From: Bin87 sp965220105
GTDB taxonomy: Bacteria; Chloroflexota; Dehalococcoidia; Lucifugimonadales; UBA3495
Reading direction: 5' to 3'
Length of the DNA stretch: 64,000 nt
Assembly: GCA_965220105.1 (NCBI GenBank)
Contig: OZ244811.1
Coordinates: 1,488,001-1,552,000, forward strand
Shown: positions 26,129 to 34,929 of the stretch, piece by piece
How positions within the stretch are numbered: position 1 is the first letter of the stretch
Layout: every line of letters begins with the position of its first letter
The notes under the pieces: model-generated
The model's input: only the letters and a program-made list of their open reading frames with translations
Databases searched by the model: none
What the model was told of the DNA's origin: nothing
Program-made: the position numbers and the translations under genes

Positions 26129-26646
26129 GACGGCAAGCGTCTCCTGCCGCAGCAGAAGATCTGCGCTCCGGACGCGATAACCCCCTGAGTGCTGTCAGTC
26201 CTGTTGGTACAGGCGGAGGCGAGCGTTGCATTGCGCCGGGCCGTAGAACCGGTGCCGGTCCTGGTACGGACCGGGCAGTCGCGGGCGAGGTCAATCGGAT
26301 CGCCAACCGGGTTACGGACGGACGTTCGGCGCCGCGCGTCAGTACAGAACCGGTGCTCATGCGTACCCACTTTGTCATTGCGAGCGTAGCGTGGCAATCT
26401 CGTCGTCGTAGCAACGGCGGTGCGCCGACGTGCGTTCAACCTCATCGAGATTGCCACGTCCCTCGGCGAGCTCGGGATGAGCGGGCGCTCCTCGCAATGA
26501 CGGATTAAAGTGGGTAAGCGTGAGGGAACCGGTGGCGTTGTCCTATGCGACAGAAATCACCTGTTGCACTTCAGATGTGAATCCATCGACTGGATTGCGG
26601 CCTGCGCCGGGCTGGCGGAGGCGGGGCCGGGAGGGGACTGGGGTGG
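26129..26646. other. gap between convergent permease genes
   Basis: It holds repeat family A copy 6 (26355-26525). I see no gene in the rest; 26129-26354 has no recognisable feature. Confidence 0.5.
26355..26525. repeat. family A palindromic repeat, copy 6 (full length)
   Basis: Nearly the same as copy 1: outer arms CTCATGCGTACCCACTTT and AAAGTGGGTAAGCGTGAGG, inner arms TCATTGCGAGCGTAGCG and CTCCTCGCAATGACG. It lies exactly between the two convergent permease genes. Confidence 0.87.
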
Positions 26647-27747
26647 TTAGATCTGGCGTTGCTTGGGGTCCAGGCGGTCGCGGAGCCAATCGCCGAGGAG
26701 GTTCATGGACAGCACGGTTAGCATGATGGCGAGCCCGGGGAACAGGGACATCCACCAGCCGCTCTGGGAGGTTACCAGCTCGCGTCCGTCGGCGACCATC
26801 AGGCCCCAGGCTGGGGTGGGCCTGGGGATGCCGGCGCCCAGGAAGCTGAGGGTGCTCTCCAGGATGATGACGAAGCCGACCTGCAGCGTGGCGAGGACGA
26901 CCAGGCTGTTGAAAACGTTGGGGAAGATGTGGCGCAGCATGATGCGGGGATGAGAGGAGCCGGCCACTCGGGACCGGGCGACGAAGTCCTGGACGCGCAC
27001 GGAGAGGGCCTCGCCGCGGGCCATGCGGGCGTAGTGGGCCCAGAGCAGTAGAATGAGCACGGTGATGATGGTCCCAAAGCTGGCTCCCAGGGCGGTGACG
27101 AGCACCAGCGCCAGCAGGATGACCGGGATGGATAGCGAGATGTCGACGGCGCGCATCACGATGATGTCTACCCAGCGACCGAAGTAGCCGGCGGCAACTC
27201 CCAGGGTGGTGCCAATGACGCCGCCGCAGAGGATGGAAACCACGGCCACGATCACGGAGATGCGGGAGCCATGAATGATTCGGCTCAAGATGTCCCGCCC
27301 CACCTTGTCGGTGCCCAGCGGGTAGTCCCAACGGCCTCCGGGCTTGGCGACCACCGATACCCGGGTACCGGGAACGGCTTCGGTAGCGCCGTACATGAGC
27401 ACGGCAGCGCCGTTGCGGACCATGCGGGCGGCGTTGCCGGCCATGACCTCGGACACGCTGCGGGCCGGGTCTACCTGATCCACTACGCTTTTGATTTCCC
27501 ATTCTCCCTCTACCCAGGCCGGGGGTAACAGGCGCACCCTGAGGTCGCCGTCGATGGGGTCTTTTGGCGCGATCACCTCGGCGAAGATGGAGGGAAGCAC
27601 CAGCATGATCATGACCACTGCCATGGGGATCAACGGGTATCGACGGACCTCCTGGAAGATGCGCCTGGCGCGGGACGGAGTTCTGGCGGCAGGAGCGGCG
27701 ACTCCTGCCGATGCGTCCGAGGTGTTTGCTGGGCTGGTGATTGCCAC
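26647..27747 (-). CDS. ABC transporter permease, DppC type
   Basis: A 366-residue permease of the peptide importer family. A cytoplasmic Ala/Ser-rich N terminus is followed by a first helix around MAVVMIMLVLPSIFAEVI (about residues 37-55), a long periplasmic insert with YPLGTDKVGRDILSRIIHG, four to five more helices and the EAA loop VQDFVARSRVAGSSHPRI. The C terminus LGDWLRDRLDPKQRQ is typical of DppC/OppC. It is 41 bases downstream of binding protein 3 on the same strand, so those two are probably co-transcribed. The DppB partner is on the other strand. Confidence 0.9.
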   Translation of the reverse strand: MAITSPANTSDASAGVAAPAARTPSRARRIFQEVRRYPLIPMAVVMIMLVLPSIFAEVIAPKDPIDGDLRVRLLPPAWVEGEWEIKSVVDQVDPARSVSEVMAGNAARMVRNGAAVLMYGATEAVPGTRVSVVAKPGGRWDYPLGTDKVGRDILSRIIHGSRISVIVAVVSILCGGVIGTTLGVAAGYFGRWVDIIVMRAVDISLSIPVILLALVLVTALGASFGTIITVLILLLWAHYARMARGEALSVRVQDFVARSRVAGSSHPRIMLRHIFPNVFNSLVVLATLQVGFVIILESTLSFLGAGIPRPTPAWGLMVADGRELVTSQSGWWMSLFPGLAIMLTVLSMNLLGDWLRDRLDPKQRQI

Positions 27748-27788
27748 CTTGATCAGCTCCCGTAGGTTGGTGTGATGCGCATGCCGGT

Positions 27789-29654
27789 CTATTTACAGGG
27801 AGTAGAGGTCCGGCAGGCCCGAATCAAATCGAAGTGACCGTAGTTGGACCCGTCTGACCCGGGGAACTCCCAGGATTCGATAATGTCCGGATTGGCCACG
27901 AATTCTATGAAGATGTAAAAGAGGGGCAGGTAGGCGTATTCCTCAAAGAGGATGTCGCCCATCTGATTTTGAATATCGGCGCGGTCGTCCGGCGGTACGG
28001 TGCGGTCCAGTTCCTGGAACAGTGTGTCCAACTCCTGGGTTTCGAAGAGGTGAATGGCCCCATTGGAGCGGTTGAACAGGCTCAGTTGGGCGTAGACCGT
28101 TTTGTAGGACGGGGGCGCTACCCAGAAGCCGACGGACTCCGGTTCCTTTTTGGTCCATGCAGAATAGTAGTTGCCGAACTCCCACTCTTCGTAGGTAACA
28201 TCGACGCCGATATCGGCGAACATCACCCCGACGGCCTGCATCAGGTCCGCCGATTCGGAGAATCCGAAGATATTCATAACGATCATCTTCATCTCAGCGG
28301 GGTTGTCGGGCCCGTAACCGGCTTCGACCAGCAGTTCACGAGCTCGGTCTGGGTCGTAGCCGTACAAGTCATCGAACCGTTCTACCCAGGTTTCGTCCCA
28401 ACCGGGCAGGTTCGGGTAGAATCCGCCGACCGGACTGACGGTAACCCGGCCACTGAACAAGGTGTCGATGAGGAGCTCCTTGTCCACCGCTCGGTTCAGG
28501 GCTTCGCGCACCCGCGGGTCGTTGGCGGAGAAGTCGGGAAACATCCAGGGTTGTTCCCAGGTGCTCCATTCCCCGGGCGCCGGGGTTTCCGGATAGAGGC
28601 CCTGGAAAACGCCCCAAAGCTGGTTGCCGGGGAAGTTGCTCTGGATGACCTTCATGCCATGATCGGTAACCGCGGTATCGGCCAGTTCGCGGGTCAACTC
28701 GGTGAGGTGGATCTCGCCGGCCAGCAACCCGGCGTTGCGGGTGCCGGGCTCCGAAATCCAACGCAGATTGACCATAGGCCAGTCCGCCGGCGCCGGGTTG
28801 CCTCCCTGACCGTTGAGTCGCCAATGCTCCGGCAAGCGCTCGAAGTCGACGTCTACGCCCAGTTCTCGACCGGCGAACCGGTAGGGGCCGGTACCGATCA
28901 TATCCCGGTTGTAACCGTCCAGGCCCTCGGCGTCCCAGAATGCTTTGCTCATCATGAGTCCGCCACCGCTGGGAGCGATATAAAAGAGGTAATCCGGATT
29001 GGGGTTGCCCAGCTGGACCACCAACTCGTGGTCGCTGACGATTACCGACTGATCCAGATCAATGGTGCGCCATTCGGTGATGGTCCCGATGAGAGAATCG
29101 TCGCGGGTGAGCATGCTCACGCTGTGGAAGAAGTCGGCGGCGGTGAACTCACCCCAATCGTCGTGAAACTCGACGCCTTCGATCAGCTGGAACGTCCACC
29201 GGGTGCCGTCTTCGGAGAGTTTCCAGCTGGTGGCCAACTGGGGAACCCAGACATTGCGTTCAGCGTCGATGTCCACGAGCACTTCCATCACCAGGTCCAT
29301 CTGCTGATGATGGTCCCCGGTGCCGCCCCAGGGCAAATTGGTTTCACCAGCCGCCGGGTCTACGGCGATCACCAGCGTGTCCGCCTTGAGTTGACCCTCC
29401 GGCTGGGGGGCGGCAGCCACGGTAGCGGCTGGCGCGGGCGTGGAGTCGGCGGCGGCGCGGAAAGCGGGAGCGGTGGGTGACAGGGCCGGCGCCTGGGTAG
29501 ATGCTGCCGCTGGGGCTGAGGTGGCTGCTGGCTGGGCAACGGTCGGCGCAGCGCCGGGCGCGGATTGATCGCCAGCGCAGGCCACCGCGGCGACGAGCAT
29601 CAGGAGGGCGGGAACTGCGGACCACAATCGAACGATGGATTTCAGGTCAATCAT
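27789..29654 (-). CDS. ABC transporter substrate-binding lipoprotein, family 5 (3 of 3)
   Basis: 621 residues, closest by eye to copy 1 (19359-21227). Lipobox VAAVACAGDQ near residue 26, Ala/Pro/Thr-rich linker, then the conserved domain with DTLVIAVDPAAGETNLPWGG, SGRVTVSPVGGFYPNLPGW and IESWEFPGSDGSNYGHF. Like copy 1 it has the NYYSAWTKKEPESVGFW-type segment and the shared TTGAC(18)TAnATT promoter (29742-29771). It is followed by the DppC-type permease gene, making this the only copy with an adjacent co-directional permease. The ligand is probably a peptide or amide compound; this is family-level inference. Confidence 0.91.
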   Translation of the reverse strand: MIDLKSIVRLWSAVPALLMLVAAVACAGDQSAPGAAPTVAQPAATSAPAAASTQAPALSPTAPAFRAAADSTPAPAATVAAAPQPEGQLKADTLVIAVDPAAGETNLPWGGTGDHHQQMDLVMEVLVDIDAERNVWVPQLATSWKLSEDGTRWTFQLIEGVEFHDDWGEFTAADFFHSVSMLTRDDSLIGTITEWRTIDLDQSVIVSDHELVVQLGNPNPDYLFYIAPSGGGLMMSKAFWDAEGLDGYNRDMIGTGPYRFAGRELGVDVDFERLPEHWRLNGQGGNPAPADWPMVNLRWISEPGTRNAGLLAGEIHLTELTRELADTAVTDHGMKVIQSNFPGNQLWGVFQGLYPETPAPGEWSTWEQPWMFPDFSANDPRVREALNRAVDKELLIDTLFSGRVTVSPVGGFYPNLPGWDETWVERFDDLYGYDPDRARELLVEAGYGPDNPAEMKMIVMNIFGFSESADLMQAVGVMFADIGVDVTYEEWEFGNYYSAWTKKEPESVGFWVAPPSYKTVYAQLSLFNRSNGAIHLFETQELDTLFQELDRTVPPDDRADIQNQMGDILFEEYAYLPLFYIFIEFVANPDIIESWEFPGSDGSNYGHFDLIRACRTSTPCK

Positions 29655-30129
29655 CGCAGATAACTCTCCTAGACACCCGGTATCTACTGCTAATGGCGGT
29701 GCAATCCGACTTGGTGTACCGATGACGTCGTATTGGCGGTTAATCTATCCGAATTGCGGTATACCCGTCAAACGCATATTTTTAGGCTATTCTCGTTGAA
29801 AACCGGTTATAAATTGGCTATGTTGCTACTCTATTCGTGACACGTCATTTGGCCCCACGTAAGCGGGGCCGTCCACGGAGTGCGAATTGCGGAAATCGTC
29901 CCCGGCAGCCGCCGGTTTCGGCGGCAAGGGGTGGGGGAGAACGCGCACCCCAGCTCCCGTACCTGCCGAGGCTGGTAAAAATCCGGGCCCTGCTGGCGGC
30001 GAACAATTGACCGGTTGCCTGGATTCAAGCTCGGAGGGAGCGATACAGCCTCACCCCAATCGACCTTGCGCGCATCATCGGTGTCTACCCCGTCACGGTG
30101 AAATTCTGGGAAACCGAAACCTCGGCCCC
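29655..30129. other. leader of binding protein 3 and gap with an HTH-like fragment
   Basis: It contains the promoter of binding protein 3 (29742-29771). On the plus strand about 30026-30115 reads RRERYSLTPIDLARIIGVYP followed by VTVKFWE, resembling a helix-turn-helix, but there is no start or continuation. It may be a small transposase or regulator fragment. Confidence 0.35.
29742..29771 (-). promoter_or_regulatory. promoter of binding protein 3, conserved with copy 1
   Basis: On the minus strand: TTGACG, 18-base spacer ending in ATTCGGA, then TAGATT. It matches the promoter at 21315-21344 in spacing and in flanking bases, while the intervening leaders differ. Confidence 0.6.
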
Positions 30130-30480
30130 GCAGCAGGAACTGCCGGCAGCCCCGCCGCCAACTGCCCTGCCCCCTCCTTCATTCGTCCGTAGGTCATGTC
30201 CTGGTGCTTCGATGCGTTGGCCTTCACCTTGGCGCCGGCCTACGCCACATGACGCAGCTTCACCAGCCCGGCCCGTTGGCACAGCGCCAGCGCCTGCAGA
30301 AACAGGCCCATCAGCTATGGGCCGCCAGCGCCCCGAACGCCATGTCCTCGTGGAGCCGTTGGGCGATCCTTCGCGACGAGGCCACCCCGATGCAGTAGCC
30401 GCAGAGTGGCACCTTGACCATCATCCCAAGCTTCACATCCCCGGATGGTGCAGCGGCCCGCCAACTCACCGGTATTTCTC
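30130..30480 (-). pseudogene. IS1182-type transposase remnant
   Basis: Pieces of an IS1182-like transposase N-terminal half appear in order on the minus strand: MMVKVPLCGYCIGVASSRRI, AQRLHEDMAFGALAAHS then a stop, then FLQALALCQRAGLVKLRHVA, another stop, and AGAKVKANASKHQDMTYGRM. Family members normally read YGYCTGV.SSRRIA, a bridging segment that is missing here, and DGTKVKANASKHKAMSYGRM. Stops, a deletion and frame changes make it dead. The catalytic C-terminal half is absent. Confidence 0.6.
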
Positions 30481-30506
30481 AGACACCCTGCCAGGGATAC
30501 AGAGCG

Positions 30507-32015
30507 CTAGAGCCGGGTCCGCACCCGCACTGCGCTGCCATCCATTCCAAAATCCGCTTCCGCCTTCTCCCGTCGTTCTTGAGCCTTGCGTTCCCGCGTC
30601 CAGGATTTGCGCGTGAACTGGCGACCCAGGCCCCGCTCAATCTCCCGCCACTTCCGGTCTTCGTCCGGCGTGATGAACGTAATAGCCTCGCCGGCCCTAC
30701 CCATCCGGCCCGTGCGACCCACCCGGTGCGTGAACAGCAGCTCCGAATCCGGCAGGTCGAAATTGATAACCTGGCCGATACCCTCAACGTCCAAGCCTCG
30801 GGCGGCCACGTTGGTAGCCACCAGGATGGGAACGACGCCAGAACGGAAATCCTGCATCACCCGCTCGCGCGCCGGCTGGCTCAGGTTGCCCTGCAACGCG
30901 CCCACCGGATAGCCCAACGCATCCAGCTGACCCGCCAGCCGCTTGACGCCATGCTTGGTCTTGCCAAACACCAGGATTGGTGCGCCATCCCGCCGGTCCA
31001 ACAGCGTTCGCAGCGCATCCATCTTGTCAGTTTTCTGGATGGTGTAAACCAGGTGCTCCACCGACGGCAGCGCCTGCATTTCTGCATCAACTTCCACCCT
31101 GACCGGATTGTGCAGGTGCTTCTTGGCGGTCCTCGCCACCCAATCGGGCATGGTTGCGGACAACAGGGCAGTCTGCCGTTCGGATGGCGTCTGACTCAGG
31201 ATGGCGTCGACGTCGCGGGCGAACCCGCGGTCCAGCATCTCGTCAGCCTCGTCCAGCACCAGGAATCGCACCGATTTCAGATTGAGACTCCCCTGCCGCA
31301 CATGATCCAGCGTGCGGCCGGGAGTGCCGATGATGATCTGCGCCCCCCGCTTCAACGCCTTGTAATCCGGGCCCACCGACCGACCACCGTACAGCAACGT
31401 AACGTGCAGCCCTTGCGATCGCGCCAACGCCTCCGTAACGCCACCCACCTGAATCGCCAGTTCGCGGGTTGGCACCAGCACCAGCGCCTGCACCTGCCGC
31501 GTCGCCGAGTCGCACTGCTCCACCAGCGGCACCGCAAAGGCCAGCGTCTTGCCAGACCCCGTGCGAGCCTGTCCAACCAGGTCGCGCCCTTCCAGCAGAT
31601 ACGGTATCGACTTCTCCTGAATCGGCGTGGGCTCCGCTATGTCCATGGCGGCAATCGCGGTTCTGGTTGCCCGGTTCAGAACCATCGTGGGGAAGACGGA
31701 ATCGGCGGCAACGACGCCGGCCCCGACGGCTTTCGCCGTGCTGCCATTCGCCGATCTGCCGTTGCCCGAGCTGCCGTTGGCAGCAGACAATTCGCCCGCT
31801 GCCACCATCGGCGCGGACGCGACGCTGTTCCGACGGAGGTACAGGCAGGGTGGGCAATACACCGGCCGGCCTTCGCTGGGCAGGAACGGCACGGTGGTTG
31901 ACGCTTTGCAGTCGGCGCAAATTGCCTGGTGGCGCTGCGGACGACTGATCTGTGGGCTATGGGGTTGTTTGCGGTTGGCTTGGGGCGAGCGGTTCGACCG
32001 GGGTTGAAATGGCAT
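30507..32015 (-). CDS. DEAD-box RNA helicase with CxxC-x17-CxxC N-terminal domain
   Basis: A 502-residue ATP-dependent RNA helicase. Residues 33-36 and 54-57 form CADC and CPPC separated by exactly 17 residues, the CxxC-x17-CxxC zinc-knuckle pattern. The helicase core follows: Q-motif region EPTPIQEKSIPYLLEGRD, Walker A ARTGSGKT, VPTRELAIQ, TPGRTLDH, DEAD in VLDEADEML, SAT, and HRVGRTGRMGRAGEA. The C-terminal tail is basic (KSWTRERKAQERREK), fitting RNA binding. I chose ATG 32015 with AAGGAG upstream. It probably acts in cold-tolerant RNA unwinding, ribosome assembly or mRNA decay. It appears monocistronic. Confidence 0.9.
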   Translation of the reverse strand: MPFQPRSNRSPQANRKQPHSPQISRPQRHQAICADCKASTTVPFLPSEGRPVYCPPCLYLRRNSVASAPMVAAGELSAANGSSGNGRSANGSTAKAVGAGVVAADSVFPTMVLNRATRTAIAAMDIAEPTPIQEKSIPYLLEGRDLVGQARTGSGKTLAFAVPLVEQCDSATRQVQALVLVPTRELAIQVGGVTEALARSQGLHVTLLYGGRSVGPDYKALKRGAQIIIGTPGRTLDHVRQGSLNLKSVRFLVLDEADEMLDRGFARDVDAILSQTPSERQTALLSATMPDWVARTAKKHLHNPVRVEVDAEMQALPSVEHLVYTIQKTDKMDALRTLLDRRDGAPILVFGKTKHGVKRLAGQLDALGYPVGALQGNLSQPARERVMQDFRSGVVPILVATNVAARGLDVEGIGQVINFDLPDSELLFTHRVGRTGRMGRAGEAITFITPDEDRKWREIERGLGRQFTRKSWTRERKAQERREKAEADFGMDGSAVRVRTRL

Positions 32016-32596
32016 AGATGGACGGACTCCTTGGCCTGGAGAGGTAAAATGGCATTCAGCGCGGGATTCTAAAGTGCGGCAATTGCCGGCCCGCCGCTGT
32101 GAAAACGTCGGTGCGCCATTCGAGCGCGCCACCATTGTAACAGCCCTGCCCGGCCCGCATATCGACCTGGTCGGGCACAGCGGGCTAATTCTGGCAGTAC
32201 CGGTCACCACCCCGCCATCCACGCCGCGGGCCACCTCGAGAACCACATTCGCCAACTATCTCAAGTCCCCGTTGGAGAGTCCGCCAGAACTCAAAACGTG
32301 GGTTTCTGGTACTGACTACGTGGGGGCCAAAGCAGACCTTATTGAGAATTTTGGCTGGGAGATGGCGCTGCCCAACGCATGAACTCCCGTATTTACGGCA
32401 GAAGACAAATGGTGCGGCGTCCCCTGCCCTCAAAGTCACGCATTAGTTTGTCGCGGTCTCCGATGGCGCAGTCAGGATCATGGGCAACGAAGAGAGTGTG
32501 CGCTGCCCGAGGATTCTGGCCAAGGCCCCCCAGGACTCAACGCCATGAAGGATTAATTGAAAATTCTGCACGCCATCCACGGCTAAGCTGCTTCAC

Positions 32597-32635
32597 CGAG
32601 ATTGCCACGTCGCTACGCTCCTCGCAATGACAGAC
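32597..32635. repeat. family A repeat, copy 7 (right half only)
   Basis: GAGATTGCCACGTCGCTACG then CTCCTCGCAATGACAG, with no matching left arm. It lies 20 bases before copy 8. Confidence 0.7.
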
Positions 32636-32653
32636 GGGGCGCACGACTTGATA

Positions 32654-32770
32654 TGTCATTGCGAGCGTAGCGTGGCAATCTCGCTCATCCTGAGCCTGTC
32701 GAAGGACGCCAACGCAGCAATCTTGGCTACGGGAACGAGGTCTCCACGTCGCTCCGTTCCTCGCGATGAC
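32654..32770. repeat. family A repeat, copy 8 (hybrid core)
   Basis: TCATTGCGAGCGTAGCG on the left and CTCCGTTCCTCGCGATGACT on the right. The loop has CTCATCCTGAGCCTGTCGAA, as in copy 5 and in family B. Confidence 0.75.
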
Positions 32771-32862
32771 TTGAGCAGAAGAACCGAAAGGACCCAAGCA
32801 CTGTTCCGCGAAGGGCGAGTTCATAGTGGCAGACGGATCCGATGTCGTCCGTGCCTGGCGGT

Positions 32863-34206
32863 TCAGCCTCTGCCCACCGCCGCCTGACCCAGCACACTCA
32901 TCAACTGCCCCACATCGTCCAGACGCTCCAGGTTCTCCAGCATCCCCAGCACGCGCTCGGTGTCAGCTTCGGAAAGGGCGCGACGGAAGCAGTCGCGTAT
33001 CTTTTCCAGGCGCTGATCCCGGGACATGGGATTGGCCACCGATCCGCTGAAGGCGGCGCATTCGGCGCTGACCGTAGTCCCGTCTTTGAGCAAAGCGGTG
33101 GCGAGCGTGGCGCCCGATGCGGGGCCTTCCGGTTCCACCCGGATGCGACCCAGCATTTCCTCCATGTCCGGAGAGAAGCGGCGGGCGTCGGTGAAGGTGT
33201 CGATACCCACCTGCCCGTCCAGCAGGGCGGCGGCGGCGCAGTATTCCACGCTGAACTTGCCGTCCAGGCCGCTGCGGGGCGCCGGCCCCGAATGGCCCCG
33301 TCCCCGGCGGTGAAGGGTCACCTGCTCGATGTCGTCGGGGTCAAGGCCGTTCTGCTCGCGTAGGTTTAGCGCCGCCTCGATGGCGTTCTGCATATAGACC
33401 TGGGCGGGGAACCGTTTGATGTCAAAACCCGGGTCGAGCAGCCGCCACGACGCCCCCAGGCCTCCGGTGGCCGTGTCCCAATTGAACTCGCCCCCGAACA
33501 GGGCCGCTGCAAAACCCACGGGCGATTCCAACGCCTCTTCGCTGGCGGTGTAGCCCATGCCGGCCAGGATGGCCGCCTCGGCGCCCATGCGGGCGGCGTT
33601 GCCCGGGTGGGTGGACTTGACCATGGTGCCCGTGTTGGCGGTGAGGCCGCCGGTGCGAGAGGCGGCAATGCCCAGGGCCATCAGGGTTTGCCCGGCGTCC
33701 TGGCCCAGGGTCTTGGCTGCTGCTGCCGCGCCCCCCAGGGGACCCACCAGGCCCGGCGGATGATAGGCGGGAGCGGTGGCCGGCGCTGAAGCGGCCCGCA
33801 ACCGCCCCTGGATTTCCCAGCCCAACACGTAGGCGGTGATGACTCGCTCACCTGAAGCGTGGTGGTGTTCCGCCAGCGCCAGGGCCGCCGGCAGACAGGA
33901 TGAGGTGCCGTGGGTGGGCGGAAACCCCTGGATCTCGTAGTCCAGGCAGTGGCCGAAGACCCCGTTTGCGAAGGCGGCGGCCGGCGGGTTGGTCTGGTAG
34001 CCCCAACCTACCACCGAGGCCTGGGACGAGCCGCCGGCGTCCCGCACGTAGCGGCCGATGATGTCGGCGAGTTCCTGGACCGAACCAGCGACCATGTTGG
34101 CCACCCCGTCCAGGATGGCGATTTTGGCCGCTTCCACCACCGGAGGCGGCAGGTTTTCAAAGTCGGTGTCGGCAATAAACTGGGCCAGGGTTCGGGTTGT
34201 GCTCAT
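32863..34206 (-). CDS. MmgE/PrpD family protein
   Basis: A 447-residue member of the 2-methylcitrate dehydratase (PrpD/MmgE) family, which includes iron-free dehydratases and cis-aconitate decarboxylase. Signs: TLAQFIADTDFENLPPPVVE, AAAFANGVFGHCLDYEIQGF followed by a THGTSSCLPAALALAE segment (here HGT replaces the usual D(x)HPG), GKFSVEYCAAAALLDGQVG and a C-terminal RDCFRRALSEADTERVLGML helix pair. ATG 34206 with AGGTAGG upstream. It is flanked by repeats, so it has no clear operon partner. It may process a tricarboxylic or dicarboxylic acid. Confidence 0.87.
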   Translation of the reverse strand: MSTTRTLAQFIADTDFENLPPPVVEAAKIAILDGVANMVAGSVQELADIIGRYVRDAGGSSQASVVGWGYQTNPPAAAFANGVFGHCLDYEIQGFPPTHGTSSCLPAALALAEHHHASGERVITAYVLGWEIQGRLRAASAPATAPAYHPPGLVGPLGGAAAAAKTLGQDAGQTLMALGIAASRTGGLTANTGTMVKSTHPGNAARMGAEAAILAGMGYTASEEALESPVGFAAALFGGEFNWDTATGGLGASWRLLDPGFDIKRFPAQVYMQNAIEAALNLREQNGLDPDDIEQVTLHRRGRGHSGPAPRSGLDGKFSVEYCAAAALLDGQVGIDTFTDARRFSPDMEEMLGRIRVEPEGPASGATLATALLKDGTTVSAECAAFSGSVANPMSRDQRLEKIRDCFRRALSEADTERVLGMLENLERLDDVGQLMSVLGQAAVGRG

Positions 34207-34294
34207 GGATTACCTACCTCGCAGGTCGCCGGGATAACGTCAGGATAGGTTATCACCCAGGGCATAGTGAAGCCACAGCAGCCCGCTGCGCCGC

Positions 34295-34416
34295 AGGACG
34301 ATTGCAAAGTCCCTGGACACCCGCTCATGGTGAGCTTGTCGAACCATCGGCGACCATCCTTCGACAGGCTCAGGACGAGCGGGTAGAGTCAACCCCGGTA
34401 ACTTCGCAATCGTCCT
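34295..34416. repeat. family B palindromic repeat, copy 2
   Basis: Outer arms AGGACGATTGCAAAGT and ACTTCGCAATCGTCCT, inner arms CCCGCTCATGGTGAGCTTGT and GACAGGCTCAGGACGAGCGG. The outer arms differ from copies 1 and 3 but keep the AAAGT / ACTT ends. Confidence 0.8.
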
Positions 34417-34433
34417 GGAGCGCCAGACGGAGG

Positions 34434-34464
34434 TTGCTCCAATACATGGGATGCGGGCTATAAT
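34434..34464 (+). promoter_or_regulatory. promoter for the VOC gene pair
   Basis: TATAAT at 34459-34464 and TTGCTC at 34434-34439, spacer 19. The implied start near 34471 leaves a 22-base leader with GGGGGT before the ATG at 34493. Confidence 0.5.
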
Positions 34465-34492
34465 GCCCCAAAACCAGTTTGGGGGTGTCCCT

Positions 34493-34903
34493 ATGGCTAA
34501 AATCAAACACATTGCCATCACCTGCGAGGACCCGGATGCGATGGCAAAGTTCTATAAGGAAGGCTTCGACCTCGTCGAGGTCGCGCGTAACGCCCGACAG
34601 ATCCAACTCTCCGACGGCGACATCAACCTGACCATCCTCAAGTGGAAGACCGACGAGGACGCCGACGTCGGCCCCGATGGCGAGAACTACAGCGGTATCC
34701 ACCACATCGGATTCCAGGTAGACAGCCTGGAGGATGCGGGAGCCAGGCTCCGGGAGATTCACGGAAAGGAAATTGTCCGACGTGAAGTAGCAGGGGACGG
34801 CGAACCCCGCCTGCCTCGCGCCGAGGAGAAGTGGTCTGGTCCCAACGGGCAGGTCCTGGATATATCGGAGCCGGGATGGCTCCACAAATTGCCCATGGAT
34901 TAG
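34493..34903 (+). CDS. VOC (glyoxalase/dioxygenase) family protein 1
   Basis: A 136-residue vicinal-oxygen-chelate fold protein with two beta-alpha-beta-beta-beta modules. Candidate metal ligands are His6 in IKHIAITCEDPD, His in SGIHHIGFQVDSLE (about residue 72) and Glu in LDISEPGW near the C terminus. Start ATG 34493, since the longer frame begins inside the promoter. It is followed 26 bases later by a second VOC gene, so they are probably co-transcribed. VOC enzymes include ring-cleaving dioxygenases, epimerases, glyoxalases and resistance proteins; which one applies is not visible. Confidence 0.83.
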   Translation: MAKIKHIAITCEDPDAMAKFYKEGFDLVEVARNARQIQLSDGDINLTILKWKTDEDADVGPDGENYSGIHHIGFQVDSLEDAGARLREIHGKEIVRREVAGDGEPRLPRAEEKWSGPNGQVLDISEPGWLHKLPMD

Positions 34904-34929
34904 CAAACTATCTGGGGGAGGGGAATGTT

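Larger units (their letters stand above)
32016..32862. other. 850-base gap with family A repeats and possible decayed sequence
   Basis: Repeat family A copies 7 and 8 occupy 32597-32770. On the minus strand around 32400-32550, two frames read HGVESWGALARILGQRTL and AHDPDCAIGDRDKLMRDF, which look like coding sequence broken by a frameshift, but I do not recognise the family and there is no start. Confidence 0.3.

Noticed and set aside
605..26525. Repeat family A as a CRISPR array
   Set aside because: Copies are kilobases apart, palindromic and without regular spacers; no cas gene is present.
30414..31901. A 495-codon plus-strand frame opposite the DEAD-box helicase
   Set aside because: It is the mirror of the helicase, whose motifs are all in order on the minus strand. 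The translation is Arg/Gln/His-rich, with no domain.
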